Positions 40,159 to 51,200 of a stretch of DNA of 64,000 nucleotides are shown in pieces. The notes beneath the pieces were generated by a model, which did not search any database, was not told where the DNA came from, and was given only the letters and a program-made list of their open reading frames with translations. A program made the position numbers and the translations under genes. How positions within the stretch are numbered: position 1 is the stretch's first letter; the number at the start of each line of letters is the position of its first letter. Where the stretch lies: the NCBI GenBank assembly GCA_963575745.1, contig CAUYUJ010017978.1, positions 114,628 through 178,627 on the forward strand. Reading direction: 5' to 3'. Origin of the DNA: Prorocentrum cordatum (lineage: Eukaryota; Sar; Dinophyceae; Prorocentrales; Prorocentraceae).

Positions 40159-40454
40159 ATATGGAGCTCTCGCTGCTTGGCTCTGTTAGTTACCTGGGGC
40201 CGCTGGGTCTGATGCAGCTTCTGCAGACACTTTGGCACGCGCGAAACATTCTCCTAAGTCTTCCAGGGGGGGGCGCGCCCGAGACCGCAACCTCTCCCGA
40301 GAGAGCGGCCGCGGCTTGGTGCTATGAGGCGCCCCGCCCCCCCCCAGGATCCGAACGAAAACGGGGCCGCTGGCCCCGCCCCCCCGACGGCTCCGCGGCC
40401 GCGGGCCCCGAGGGCGTCTGGCCGACCGCCGCGGAGTCCACCGGCAGCTCTGCT

Positions 40455-40611
40455 TTACCAGCCTGGAACATATCCCCATCCCTATGCTGGGCATCTCCTC
40501 ATCACGATGCCAATCTTAGGGATTCCCTTATTTTTGGAGGGCGAACCCCTGAGATTGTCATCGCCGTTTGGCGTGTCAATCTTGGGGATAGGGATATGTT
40601 CGAGGCTGGTA
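40455..40611. mobile_element. Inverted-repeat element inside a decayed LINE
   Basis: The left arm TACCAGCCTGGAACATATCC (continuing CCATCCC) pairs with the right arm GGGGATAGGGATATGTTCGA (continuing GGCTGGTAA). Inside, the word TCAATCTTGGGGAT and its relative CCAATCTTAGGGATTCCC repeat directly. No coding. It is MITE-like, and no other copy was seen. Confidence 0.55.
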
Positions 40612-40830
40612 ACTGCTGCCCCTCCCGACGGGGCGGCCGCCGCAGCAGCCTGCCCGCGCTGCTGCTCCCGGCCCCCCGACGCTGGCAGGGCGGCTGGCCG
40701 GGCCTCCGGCGCGCCTCCCCGACAGGGGCGGCTGCCACGGCAGGGACGGCCCGGCTGGCTGCCAGCGCTGCTGCGTGAGCCTGGCCTGCCATGGCCAGGT
40801 TTGGATCTCCTGCCGTCGCCGACCCCCATT
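40612..40830. other. GC-rich spacer
   Basis: GCAGCAG- and GGCGGC-rich DNA between two short elements. No gene was recognised. Confidence 0.4.
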
Positions 40831-40992
40831 GAAGGGGCCCTGGGACACACAAATACATACACACAAATCAAAAGATTCCCCATAGTTTCCCATATTTGCT
40901 GGGTTTTTGTCTTCCCCCCCACTTCCCATATTTTCCCATATTTTCCTGGGAATCGACGATTCATTGTGTCTGTGTGTCTTTTTCCCTCCTGA
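40831..40992. mobile_element. 162-bp dispersed element, family 6, copy 2
   Basis: Collinear with 5031..5192 over its full 162 bp at high identity, in the same orientation and with unrelated flanks. It sits between the ORF1 and endonuclease relics. Confidence 0.75.
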
Positions 40993-41098
40993 CCCATGCG
41001 CTCGAGTGCCGGCTCGAGGCTGCGAAAGTGTGCTGCAGCTGCAGGGGGCGGGGAATGGTGGCTGCTGAGGCTGCTGCTGCTTCATCGGCCCTGTCTGC

Positions 41099-41723
41099 TC
41101 AGCCTGGGGTGACTGCGCGATCTGCGCTGGTGGTCTCCTCCTCCTCAACTGAGATCTTTACTTCTACCTGTGATACTGCGGTACGTGCTGCTTTCAGTTC
41201 CTCATGGAGATTGACAACATTATTTCCCTTGAACATGTCTTGCATATTTCCTTTCAGGCGCTGTGTTGGCTTGGGTCAGCTGCGACGGGGTCTTCTGAGC
41301 ATCTCTCTGGGTGCGCATCCTGATCAACGCGCCCTTGAGGGGTTCGAGGAGCTGCCTTTGCATGCTGTCTGGAAAGCTCAAATTACCCATCTGGTCCACA
41401 GCCGTCTGTAGCACATGGATGGTGGGGCCTAGCTGCGGAGCATTCGTGACGCCATCTTTAACAGTGAGAGCGGGGCCTGTGACACCATCTGGTGGAGTCG
41501 CCTCTGCTTCATGATTATCCTTACACCATGGTAAATTAGGTGGGGCGCTTTCGGTGCTGGTGCCTGGTGACTGTCAATGACGACCACACTGCCAAGGCCA
41601 CTCGAGCTTCAAGGAAACCTGAGCCTTACACGCCTTACAATTCCACGAGTGGGCCAGGGGGATATCATGTTTCTCCTGGCCTTTGCTGTCCTTGCATTTC
41701 GCTTTCACACCTCTCCCATCTTG
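41099..41723 (-). pseudogene. LINE ORF1-like relic: zinc motif and coiled coil
   Basis: The minus frame from 41723 reads KCKDSKGQEKHDIPLAHSWN, CKACKAQVSLKLEWPWQCGR, H and a TGA, then continues in the same frame through PWCKDNHEAEATPPDGVTG and LQTAVDQMGNLSFPDSMQRQ to a TAA at 41220. In the next frame GNMQDMFKGNNVVNLHEELK continues into AARTAVSQVEVKISVEEEE, ending at 41099. The W-x-C-x-x-C motif and a following helical, coiled-coil-like part resemble ORF1 of the 28-34 kb LINE in layout, not in detail. One in-frame stop and one frameshift mark it as decayed. Codons are less GC-rich than in the intact LINEs. Confidence 0.6.
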
Positions 41724-42573
41724 TCACTACCATGGGCGTCCGAAAAAACGGAGGAGAACTCTGGCAAGGCCTCTCTTCGCACGCAGCCTTCGATGCCACG
41801 CATACTCAGCACCCTGACGGCCTGGCAACACTCGTACACGTCCTCCACGACTCGCTTCCGTGGGCGCAGCGGGGGGCAGCGCTGTGGTCACTTCGCGCTG
41901 CGCGGGAGACATGGGGGCACGGATGGCATCCTGCGCTTCTGGCGCGGCCACGCGCGAGTCCAGGACAGGACGGGTCGGCCTGAGGCCTGATCGCAGGGCC
42001 GATCATCGGGCGGCAGGCGCCGATCGGACCCCGACCGACGATCGATCTGGCCGCCCCCCGAAAGCCCAGATGGGCTTTCTCGTACGGTATGCCTGCTTGC
42101 TGCCAAATTGCTCCCCATGTGGTCGGCCTGTGATCTCTCACAGGCTACGCGGGCCAAGAAGGTGGAGCCTCACTCGCCCGTCCCTAATACGCGCCACACT
42201 GGAAGATGGACGCAGACCTGCTGGCAGTGCAGGCTATGCTTGCGAGTGGCTCATACGATCTGGCCCTCATAAAGTGCTGTCCGAAGGCCCACAAGCTCTA
42301 TGATACTACTTTTTTGGAGCTTAGCCATCAATGCGTTACTCTGTCCTGCTCTGACGGAGGTGTCGCTTGTATTTGACTGACGTGTAAGGCTTACTCATCT
42401 GGTGTATGTGTGCGGTATATTGGCCAGACGTGTAGGCGTACCCCGCTCCCGGGTGGAGTCGCCCCCGCCTCTGACAACGATGGCGGTTTGACAGCGCCGT
42501 GCTTGACGATAGCCTGGTCGGCAAGCAGGAATACCACGGATGCGCGTTAGAGCAATGCAGCGGGAACGACCCT
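41724..42573 (+). other. Mixed spacer with a small unrecognised ORF
   Basis: A 56-aa plus frame from an ATG at 42206 to a TGA at 42376 reads MDADLLAVQAMLASGSYDLA and then a Cys-containing tail. Its composition is natural, but it matches nothing known to me. The rest shows no signal. Confidence 0.3.
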
Positions 42574-43080
42574 CCACCCTCCTCCTCCGGCACCTCTCCA
42601 TGCTTCTCCTATGTTTCGTCGTCCCGCTCCTCCAGTTCCTCCTCATCCTTTTGCTGCTCCTGCTCTTCCCCTGCGTTCTCGTTATCGCCCTGCTGTTCCT
42701 CCTGCTGCTGCTCCTCCTCCCCCGCCCCACTCCCCTCGGCATCTTTCTGCTGCAACCACTCCTCCCGCTCCTGAGCCTCCTCCTCCTCCTCCTCCTCCTC
42801 CTCCTCCTCAGCCCCCCCTTCCACTTTCACGCCTGGCCCCCGTCGCCCGTCCTCCTTTCTCACGCCCTCCCGCACGCTGCCCCCTGCTCCCGCTCCTCCC
42901 CCGTCGTCGGCCCTCCGTCTCCTCCTCCTCCTCCTCCTCCTCCTCCGCCTCCTTCTCTTCTTGTTGCCCTCCTATCTCTCCTTCTCCTTCCTCCTCCTCC
43001 TCCTCCTCCTCCCTCCCTCCCTCCCTCCCTCCCTTACTCTCTCGTCTCCACATTCTCCTTCCTCGTCTCCCTCCCCATCC
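42574..43080. repeat. CTC/CCT array
   Basis: About 0.5 kb polypyrimidine triplet tract with CCCT blocks. Ser/Pro/Leu and Arg/Glu frames are artefacts. Confidence 0.9.
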
Positions 43081-43319
43081 TCCCCATCCCCCCGCCACTC
43101 CACACTTACTTGGCATGAACACCACCACTCCTGTCTCCCCAGAGTCTGTGCGAACGGAGCACCCCTCGTGGCCCGACGACGACGACGACGAAGACGACAA
43201 CACTTACGCCGACGACGACGACGTCTCGGGGCCTCCGCGGCGGCGCCGCCGAGGCGCGATTCGGAACCCGCCTCGCCGCTGGCGGGCGGCGGACAGCTCG
43301 GGCGGGGCTTCAACTCGGC
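43081..43319. other. Spacer with a short GAC array
   Basis: Contains (GAC)n/(GACGAA) runs at about 43177..43230 and CCGCGGCGGCGCCGCCG. No gene was recognised. Confidence 0.45.
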
Positions 43320-44575
43320 CGGGGGGGGGGGCAGGCGAAGAGGCGAGGAGGCACGAGGGAATGAGAAGGGAAGGAGGAATGACTGGAGGGAGGAGGGAGG
43401 GAGGGAGGGAGGGAGGGAGTGGGGGAGGGAGGGAGGGAAGGAGGGAGGAAAAGAGGAGGAGGAGGAGGAGAGGAGGAGGAGGAGGAGGAAGGAGACGATG
43501 AGGATGGAAAACGATGATGATGATGCTGATGCTGATGTGAATGATGATGCTGCTGCTGCTGTGGATGATGATTGATAATCAGGAGGAGGAGGAGGAGGAG
43601 GAGGAGGAGGAGGAGAGGAGAGGGATGAGGCGGAAGAGGAGGCTGGGAAGGAGGGGAGATGGAGGAGGAGAAGAGAGAGGTAATGCGATTGAGGGGGGGA
43701 AGCGAGAGAGGAAACGCGGGAGGATGATGAGGGAGGAGGAGGAAGAGGGCGGGAGGACGAACAAAAAGGCGGGAGGAAGACGGAGGGAAAAGCGAGGAGG
43801 ACACGAGGAGGGAGGGAGAGAGGGACAAGGGAGGAGGGAGCTGAAATTGGAAGGAGGGGGGGAGGAAGGGAGGAGGAGAGGAGGAGGGAGAGGAGGAGGA
43901 GGGAAGAGGCGGAGGGAGGAGGAGGACGGAAGAGGAGGAGGGAGGCAGAGAAGGGAGGAGGAGGAGGGGAGGCGTAGACGGAGGTGGAGGATGGAGGAGG
44001 AGGAGGAGAGGAGGAGGAGAAGGAGGAGGAGGAGGAAGGAGGAGGAGGAGGAGGAGAGGTAGGAGAGGAGGAGGAGGAGCGGCAGGAGCGGAGGAGGATA
44101 ATACAGAGGAGAAGGAGAGGGAGGAGGGGAAAAAAAGCCGAGGAGGAGGAGGGAGGCACGGAGATAGAAGAGGGTATGAGGGAGGAGGGGGGAAGGAGGA
44201 AGGGAAGGATGAGGAGAAGGAGGGGAAGGAGGAGGAGGAGAAAGGAGGAGGAGGCGGAGGAGGAGGATGAGGAGGGATGAGGAGGAGAAGGAGAAGGAGG
44301 AGGAGGGAAGAGGAGGAGGATGAGTACAGTAGAAGGTGAAGGTGGAGCGGAGGAGGAGGATTAGGCGGAGGGCCGGAGGCGAGAGGAGATAGGCGGATGA
44401 GGAGGAGTAGGAGGAGATGGAGGAGGAGCAGGAGGAGGTGGAGGAGGAGGGGAAAGAGGTTGAGGAGGAGGAAGAGGTGGAGAGGGAGGAGGAGGAGGAG
44501 GAGGAGGAGGAGGAGGAGGAGGAGGAGGAGGAGGAGGAGGAGCAGGAGGAGGAGCAGGAGGGAGGAGGGAAACGT
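43320..44575. repeat. Polypurine GGA/GAGG array, 1.25 kb
   Basis: The plus strand is almost exclusively G and A over 1.25 kb: GGA, GAG, GGGA and GGAAG words. A short GAT/GCT stretch lies at 43513..43575. It is the largest simple array in the window. The huge Ser/Leu/Pro minus frames are artefacts. Confidence 0.9.
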
Positions 44576-45234
44576 AGAGCCTTCGGTCCTCCAGCCTTCT
44601 TTTCCTCCCTCCTCCGGTTTCTCTCCTGCTCCTGCTCTCGGAGAAGGGAGGAGGTACTCGGCCCCGTTCGCTTGGAGAGGTTTGTCATCTCGGGCCGTGT
44701 TTGAGGCCCCAAAACAGAAAACGGTCATACAACTCGGGTCCCTATTTCCTCAACTCGGCTTGCCTAAAGAGAGCTCTGCTTGGTTAAAAAGGTTGGTGCC
44801 TCGTATTCTTACGTTGCCCGTTGCCCGGAGGTACCTCGGGTTCCTCGGGTTCCCCGCCCCCAGTGCCTCCTGTTGTTACGTTGCCCGTTGCCCGGAGGTT
44901 CCTCGGATTCCCCGCATTCCCCAGGTTTCTCGGGTTCCCAGGGTCCCCCGGGCTCCACAATGCCAAGCAAAGCCAAGCAATGCCAAGCATTGCGCCCCTG
45001 CAAGAGGAAGCGTTCCCCTCATTGGGGTCGCGCCGGGCTCATGCTTCACACCCAGGAGGAGCCCGGGATCCCCAGTCCTACGTAGATCCCCAGTCCCAGA
45101 TATTTCAGCCCGCCGACCACAGAAGTCTCGACCCCTTCCGCGGCGGCGAACTATGTCCGCCCCAAGTCCCTTTTGGGCTGCCCCGGGCCCACGACCTGCA
45201 CATGGAGGCCGAAATGGAGGTGGCGTCTCCCCCT
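44576..45234. repeat. Spacer with 65-bp-spaced tandem copies and GCCAAGCAA words
   Basis: TTACGTTGCCCGTTGCCCGG occurs at about 44811 and 44876. CCTCGGGTTCC-like words follow each. GCCAAGCAA and ATGCCAAGCA repeat at 44959..44990. No gene was recognised. Confidence 0.6.
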
Positions 45235-45249
45235 CGTGGTCCTCCTCTT

Positions 45250-45303
<54 letters not shown>

Positions 45304-45560
45304 CCTCCTCCTCCTCCTTCTCCTCCTCCTCCTTCTCCTCCTCCTCCTTCTCCTCCTCCTCCTCGTCCCATCCCGATCCTTCTCCTCCTCACCCATTCCC
45401 AATGCTCCTCCTCCTCCTCCTCCTCGTCCTTCTCCACCTCCTCCTCTTGCTCCTCCTCTTCCTCCTCTTCCTCCTCCTCCTCCTCCTCTTGCTCCTCGTC
45501 CTCCTCCACGATTCTCCCCTCTCCGCTCCTCCTCACCGTCCTCGTCCTAGTCCTCCTCCT
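45235..45560. repeat. CTC array with CTCCTG block
   Basis: Includes a pure CTCCTG hexamer block at about 45248..45305 (Pro-Ala in one frame) and (CTC)n with CTT interruptions. Confidence 0.9.
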
Positions 45561-45819
45561 CCCGCAAAATGTTTCCCCCCCCCCAGATTTGTCCAGGGGT
45601 GCGCCCCAGCCACACACGTCGGGTGAGTTTAGCCGCGGCCTCGTCCTCGGACCTCGACCTTCCCTTGAGCCTCGAGCCACCTCGACCCCGACCTCCGATT
45701 ACTGTCGAACCTCGACAGGCACCGGCGCGGACGGCCGAGCTGGCGACCTGCTCTGGCTGGCGGAGCAGCACGATGAGGGGGACGAGGTGGATGGGGGGAC
45801 TAGGAACGGAGATGACGAC
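45561..45819. other. Spacer, nothing recognised
   Basis: GC-rich DNA whose frames are continuous with repeat-derived frames on both sides. Confidence 0.4.
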
Positions 45820-46196
45820 GAGGCAGACAAGGATGAGGAGGAGGAGGAGGAGGAGGAGGAGGAGGAGGAGGAGGAAGACAAGGAGGAGGAGGATGAGGAG
45901 GATGAGGAGGAGGAGGAGCAGGATGAGGAGGAGGACGAGGAGGAGGAGGAGGAGGAGGAGGAGGAGGAGGAGGAGGAGGAGGAGGAGGAGGAGGAGGACG
46001 ATCAGGGTCAGGACGAGGAAGACGAGAAGGTGGTGAAGCGATGATGCTGATGCTGCTGATGATGCTGCTGATGATGCTGCTGATGACGATGACGGTGTTG
46101 ATGATTACTATGACGATGACGATGACGATGATGCTGATGTTGATGCTGATGATGAGGATGATGATGATGATGAGGATGATGATGATGATGAGGATG

Positions 46197-46238
<42 letters not shown>

Positions 46239-46420
46239 GTGATGATGACGACGATGCTGATGCTGATGATGATGATGCTGCTGCTGCTGCTGATGAATAT
46301 GATGCCGATGATGATGCTGGTGATGCTGATAATGACAATCATGATGCTGCTGATGATGATGATGATGATGATGATGAGGAGGAGGAGGAGGAGGAGGAGG
46401 AGGAGGAGGGTGAGGAGTAG
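45820..46420. repeat. GAG, then GAT/GCT, then GAG array
   Basis: (GAG)n to about 46000, an imperfect (GAT)n with GCT and GAC triplets at 46040..46376, then (GAG)n again. The block switches resemble those at 14940..15290. Confidence 0.9.
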
Positions 46421-46699
46421 GAGGAGGACAACGAGGAGGTGGAGGTTGAGGAGGAGGACGGCGCGGACGAGGACGAGGACGACGGGGTGGTGGAGCACGA
46501 GGTGGTGGAGGACGGGGATCAGGAGGAGGAGATGGAGGAGGTGGAGGCGAGGCTCGGGATGGCCTGCTCGGGCTGCTGCGGGGGCGCCAGGGAGCAGGCG
46601 CCCAGGAGCCACTCGGCGCTCGCGCACGTGGGCGGCGCGGCGGGCGCGGGGGGCGCTTGCGCCGCCTCGCGCTGGGCCTGCGGATGGGGGGCTCCTTCT
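46421..46699. other. GC-rich spacer
   Basis: GAGGTGGAGG-like and GCGG-rich DNA. No gene was recognised. Confidence 0.4.
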
Positions 46700-46912
46700 C
46701 CTTGCCCTCCTCGCGTCGTCCTGCTCCTCCTTGTCCTCCCCGTGCTCGTGCTCCCTGCCCCCGTCCTCGTCCTCCTCGCCCTCCTCGTCCCTGTGTTCGT
46801 CCTCCTTGTCCTCCCCTGCTCGTCCTCTTCGTCGTCCTCCTCGTCGTCCTCCTCTTCGTCCTCCTCGTCGTCATCCTCGTCCTCCCTCCCTCCTTCCTCC
46901 TGCCTCCTCCGT
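46700..46912. repeat. CTC/CGTCCTC array
   Basis: Imperfect CTCCTCGTC repeats. Val/Leu/Pro frames are artefacts. Confidence 0.85.
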
Positions 46913-47519
46913 TCCTCCCCGAGGAGAAGAAGCGGCACGGCGGACGCCAACGCGGCCCCTCGCACAGGGGGGGGGGGGGCACCCCGGTTTCGGCATCTGG
47001 GGGCCTCCTCCTCGTGCTCCTCGTCGTTGTGCTCTCTCACACACACATACACCCGCAGCGAACCCCGAGTCACCGAACAGGCCGTTGAAACAGTGTGTCA
47101 CAAGACACAAACAAAGAAGCCGCACGCGCTCGAACAGTAAGGGATGAGACGAGAGTGAGAAGAGAGGGATCTATAAGAAACAAGCAACATATACAGAGAA
47201 GGGACAGTACGGCCCAGCCCAGCTCCTGCTTTGTCGTCGTCCTCCTCTTCCTCCTCCTCCTCCTCCTCCTCGTCTTTGTCCTCCGTCCCCAGCCCCCCCC
47301 CCGGCGGATCGCGCTGGCCTGCTCCTGTCGCGTACTCCTTATCATGTACCACTTGAGCCACGACCTCGGAGTTCGCCCCGCGCAGCCTCCTCCTCCTCGT
47401 GCCCTCCTCCTCGTCCTCCTCCTCCTCCTCCTCCTCGGCCTCCAGTGAAGGGGGGCTCCTCCTCCTCGTCCTCCTCGTTTTTGTCCTCTTCCCTCGCCTG
47501 CGGGGAAGGGTTTCCTCCC
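46913..47519. other. Spacer with two CTC runs
   Basis: CTC runs at about 47245..47275 and 47385..47440. Between them is mixed DNA with no recognised gene. Confidence 0.45.
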
Positions 47520-47967
47520 CTCACACGTTGCCCAGAGGGAGCTCCACCGAAAGTTTCAGTGACGACGGCACATCCCTCAAACGTTTCGCGGCAACAAAAG
47601 GAATTCCACCTCAGGCCCCAGTGGCGACGTTCGCATGCGTCCCCTCCGCCCATTGCGGCACAGCCCTCACACGCTTCGTGGCAACATCGGGGATTCCACC
47701 TAATTGAAGCCCCAGTGGCGACGTTCGCACGCGTCCCCCCCGCCAAACCCTTGCACGTTTCGTGGCCCAATAGGGAGCTCCACCTAAGGCCCAAATGGCC
47801 GCGCCCGCGTGGCATCGCCGCACCTGTTTCGGCGCACCTGTCATACGTTTCGTGATATGGCGACCTCCACCGAATGCCCCAATGGCACACTTCGCATGCC
47901 CCCCACCACCACTACTGCGGCACGCCCCTCGCGCACTTCGTGGCGCCATAGGGAACTCCACCGAAGA
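47520..47967. repeat. Five-unit tandem repeat, about 75-95 bp each
   Basis: Units share CCCAGTGGCGACGTTCGCA, a CATTGCGGCA-like word, CACGTTTCGTGGC and GG(G)A(A)TTCCACC. The minus frame reads recurring HWGLRW, H/CCRE-T and F/CEGC motifs about every 30 residues. Unit length varies, so the reading frame is not strictly preserved. Confidence 0.75.
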
Positions 47968-48939
47968 CAATCACCGCGGTACCCGCAACCGCAGACGGTT
48001 GGATCCTTCGCCAGGATAAGCTGTTTTCCCCGAGATGGCTGGTCTCGACTGGGTTTGACGTGCGCCCGCCGCGGCGCGCGCACGTAGCCCGTCACGTTTT
48101 GTTGTGCAAAGGTTCTTGCCAAAGCGCTTGTTAGATCAACATGTGTGCACCGCATGGTATGATTTGATAAAGAGCGACGATACGAAGACTCCCCTAGCAT
48201 GGTACCGCTCGAACACGACCGTGCATACAACATATCAAACCGCCGACAATTCTAGCCTCTTGAGGGGGGTCGGCTCCAATTCTCGTTCGGCAGGAGAAAG
48301 GGCCACGCCATTCTGGGGACTGCAATGATCAATCGCCTAGGCCCAGAAGCCTAACCCAGGATCCAGGCTTCTACCTGCACCCCTAAACAGTTCGCGGGCG
48401 GAGGTGCCCCGAATGCACGATTTAACCTCGTTCGGGAACCTGGCGCGCCCCCAAAACGAGAGAGGACCCGTTCCTGCCCCCTTGGGCGCGGGTTCAGCAG
48501 TTGGAGAGTATGCGCTCGGCTTTTCCCTGGCCTCAAGCGAGGCCACAACAATATCCACAACAGATCTTCGCCGCGACACGGCAAGGTCCGAAAACCTGCT
48601 CGACGCCCAGGCTTGATCAGTTCCGCGCACAGGCAGCTTGCTCCAAGGCTTGGCATCTAGATCTAGGTGCTCTGCATCCAACTTTTCTCATGCAGCACTG
48701 TCGTTGGTGACGTTTTTGCCCTTCGTCTGACGTGAGCGACACCCCTGCACCCGAAACAATGCAGCTTAAATAAATATCCGCCACCGTGCCTCGAGGCACG
48801 TAGTGGAGTGCTCCCAGGCTCATGCAGCCCTGAGAGGTAAAAGAGTTTGTACGGTCCTTGACGGCCCAGCCCCCCGGTTTCCCAAGCGCTCTCGGGCACT
48901 CTCTCTCTCGAACGCTCTTGGGCGCTTCCGTTTGGAGTC
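47968..48939. other. Spacer with unrecognised ORFs
   Basis: A minus frame at 48681..48337 (about 114 aa) has natural composition (ASSRFSDLAVSRRRSVVDIV) but no family I know. CGTGCCTCGAGGCACG at about 48786 is a perfect 16-bp palindrome. Confidence 0.3.
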
Positions 48940-49145
48940 CCGAAACGGTGCGGGGACGGACCGTGCGGTGACCTCGAAATCCCCCCAGACCTCACCGCAC
49001 GGTCCGTCACCGCACGGTTTTGGGACCCCAGAGGCCCCTGCCGCTCGAGACGTCCTCGGAGAGGGGCTCGAGTCCCAAAACCGCGCAGTGACCCCGAATC
49101 CCCACCGGCTCACCGCACGGTGTGGTCACCGCCCCGTTTCGGGGC
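48940..49145. repeat. CACCGCACGG local repeat
   Basis: Words ACCGCACGG, GTGCGGTGACC and CGCAGTGACCCCGAATC recur four to five times in direct and inverted sense. Confidence 0.6.
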
Positions 49146-49204
49146 CCCCGATGATTCCGGGGTGCTCTGCGTGGGCCACCGGGAGGGTCCACTCGCTTAG
49201 GAGG

Positions 49205-49765
49205 GCCCCCCAGCGGGCTTACAATGGCGCCGTGGTGCCGCCCAGACGGTCCAAGAGGGCCCAGAATCGCCGAAAGATCGCTCCAAGACGTCCAGGATGG
49301 ACACAGGACGGCCAGAGATGCCCCCAAGACGCCCAAGAAGTTTCCAAGATGCCAGAGTCATTGTTTGACGGATTTCAGCGTTCTCACCTTTTCTGGCTTT
49401 CGACGCTCCAAGATGGCCCAAGAGGCCCCCAATGTAACGCCCAAACAGCCCAAGAGGCCCCCTAAGAGCGCCCCCAGACGGCCCAAGATGTCATCAAGAT
49501 GGCCCCTAGACGGCCCAAGAGGCTCCAAAGACGGCCCAATAGGGCCCGAAGAGGGGACCAAGAGAGGCCCCAGAGGGGGAGCACCAAACGACATTTCGAG
49601 CCCTTCGCCTCAAGATAGCCCCCGAGACCGCCAGCAGGCCCTCAAAAGGCCCCCACAAGCTGCAGGAGGCCCCCGAGATGCCCAAATCAAGCCCAAAAGG
49701 GCTCCCAAGAGACCCCCAAGACACTCCGAGACCGAGTCAGAGGAGCTTCCGGGAGGCCTACCAAG
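49205..49765. repeat. GGCCCAAGAGG-type array, copy E, with conserved core
   Basis: The same degenerate words as 880..3256. The core at 49362..49420 reads GTTTGACGGATTTCAGCGTT, then CTCACCTTTTCTGGC and CGACGCTCCAAGATGG, closely matching copy C more than 46 kb away. Confidence 0.75.
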
Positions 49766-49894
49766 AGATCCCCACACCTACAACCCAGGCGCGGATGCGG
49801 GATGGGCCGACTTGCTCGACTTCCATGTGCTTGCAAGAACAAGACAGTGGCGCAAAAACGCGCGACCCCGGAGTTACGTAAACGTGAGGGAGAC

Positions 49895-50035
49895 CCCGTC
49901 TCTCTCTCTCTCTCTTTCTTTTTTTTTGTTCTCTCTCTCTCTCTCTCGGAGGAGGAGGGAGGAGGAGGAGAAGGAGGAGGACGAGGGAGGAGGAGGAGGA
50001 GGAGGAAGAGGAGGAGGAGGAGGAGGAGAAGGAGA
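49895..50035. repeat. CT tract followed by GAG array
   Basis: (CT)n with a T9 run and (CT)n again, then (GAG)n. The strand composition flips at about 49947. Confidence 0.85.
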
Positions 50036-51049
50036 GTACGGGGTTTGGGCTGCTTTAGGTCACCTTGTTCTGCTGGACACCCCCAGAGTCCTCTGGACAC
50101 AGGCATGAGGCTTCGCATGCCACTTCTGCATCATACAGCGGCAGGATGCGTAAACATAAGCTTGCGCTTGAGAACACGGCCGTCCTCCCGTGCTCCCGGC
50201 CGCCATGAAAACGCCATCTCCGCATGCTTCGTACGAGCTACGTGCGAGACGCCCGATGTCACTCCCTTCTTGTCGACGGCGAGCCCCCGGGAGAGGCGAG
50301 AAGGGGCGGGCCGTCCCAGAAGGCTCGGACATCCTCCCGCCTTCTGAACAGCTTTCTAAGCCTTAGGGCACCAAAAACTCCCCGAAAGGCCGGAGGGCTT
50401 GTGAGAAGCCCCGCCGCTATCTGAGAAGGCCTCCTCCTTCTCACTCCCCCCCTCGCTCGTCGCCGGTCTTCGTCCACCTGTCTTGGGGCTCGCCATCTTC
50501 ATCGCGATGCTGGACGTGGCCGTGGCGCAGGAGTGCGAGGTGGCCCGAGGAGGAGCACCCAAGGCCCGTGCCCTTGAGGTCCTCCCCTGGCGGAGCAATA
50601 CCGATGCATGACCCGGAGCCCCAAAGTCCTCCTCCGCATCCTCCTCCTTCTGCAGCATGATCTGCACGAGGCGGCCGAAGGCCGCTGGCGGTGCGTTCAG
50701 TGTCTGCATGGCTGTCTGAGCTGGAAGGCTGGGGTGGCCTCCGAGTGTGGGCGCATGGCGCCCAAGTGCTGGGGTGGCCTGCGATAACTCGCAGACGCGC
50801 GCGTCTTGTGGGGTGCGGTGATCGAGGTGATCGGCCCCAAGCAAGCACCGTCAGAGCGGGGTGACTTCTTGATGTGCTGTGTGCACTGTGCACAGGGCGC
50901 TCAGCTGCAACCACGCCGCTGCTGGCACACGCGTGCTCAGCCCAGCGTCGCGTGCTTGTGCTGGACAAGATGGGTAACGAAAGGCGTGGCCTTTTCGAGT
51001 GTGGCCTCCACCCTCGCACGGGTTGGGAACATATACAGTCATCGGCCTG
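50036..51049. other. Spacer with an unrecognised minus ORF
   Basis: The minus frame 50844..50356 (162 aa) reads natural sequence, including FGRLVQIMLQKEEDAEEDFG. I know no homologue, and splicing or decay cannot be judged. The rest shows nothing. Confidence 0.3.
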
Positions 51050-51200
51050 ACCTAAGGAACGATAAATAAGGAACGAAGCCCCTTTCTTATCCCAAGGAAT
51101 AACGCATAAGGAACGATAAGTAAGAAATAACGCATAAGGAGCTGTAAATAACGCATGTAAACCTAAGGAACGACCGAGCCCCTTTTGAAAAGTAAGTGTT
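51050..51200. repeat. AT-rich local repeat of CATAAGGAACGATAA words
   Basis: CTAAGGAACGA, CATAAGGAACGATAAGTAAG, AATAACGCATAAGG and AAATAACGCATGTAAACC recur within 150 bp. The last unit is followed by the inverted word TTCCTTAG. Confidence 0.75.

Noticed and set aside
42972-44728. Very long Ser/Leu/Pro minus-strand proteins
   Set aside because: They are translations of the polypyrimidine strand of the GGA array.
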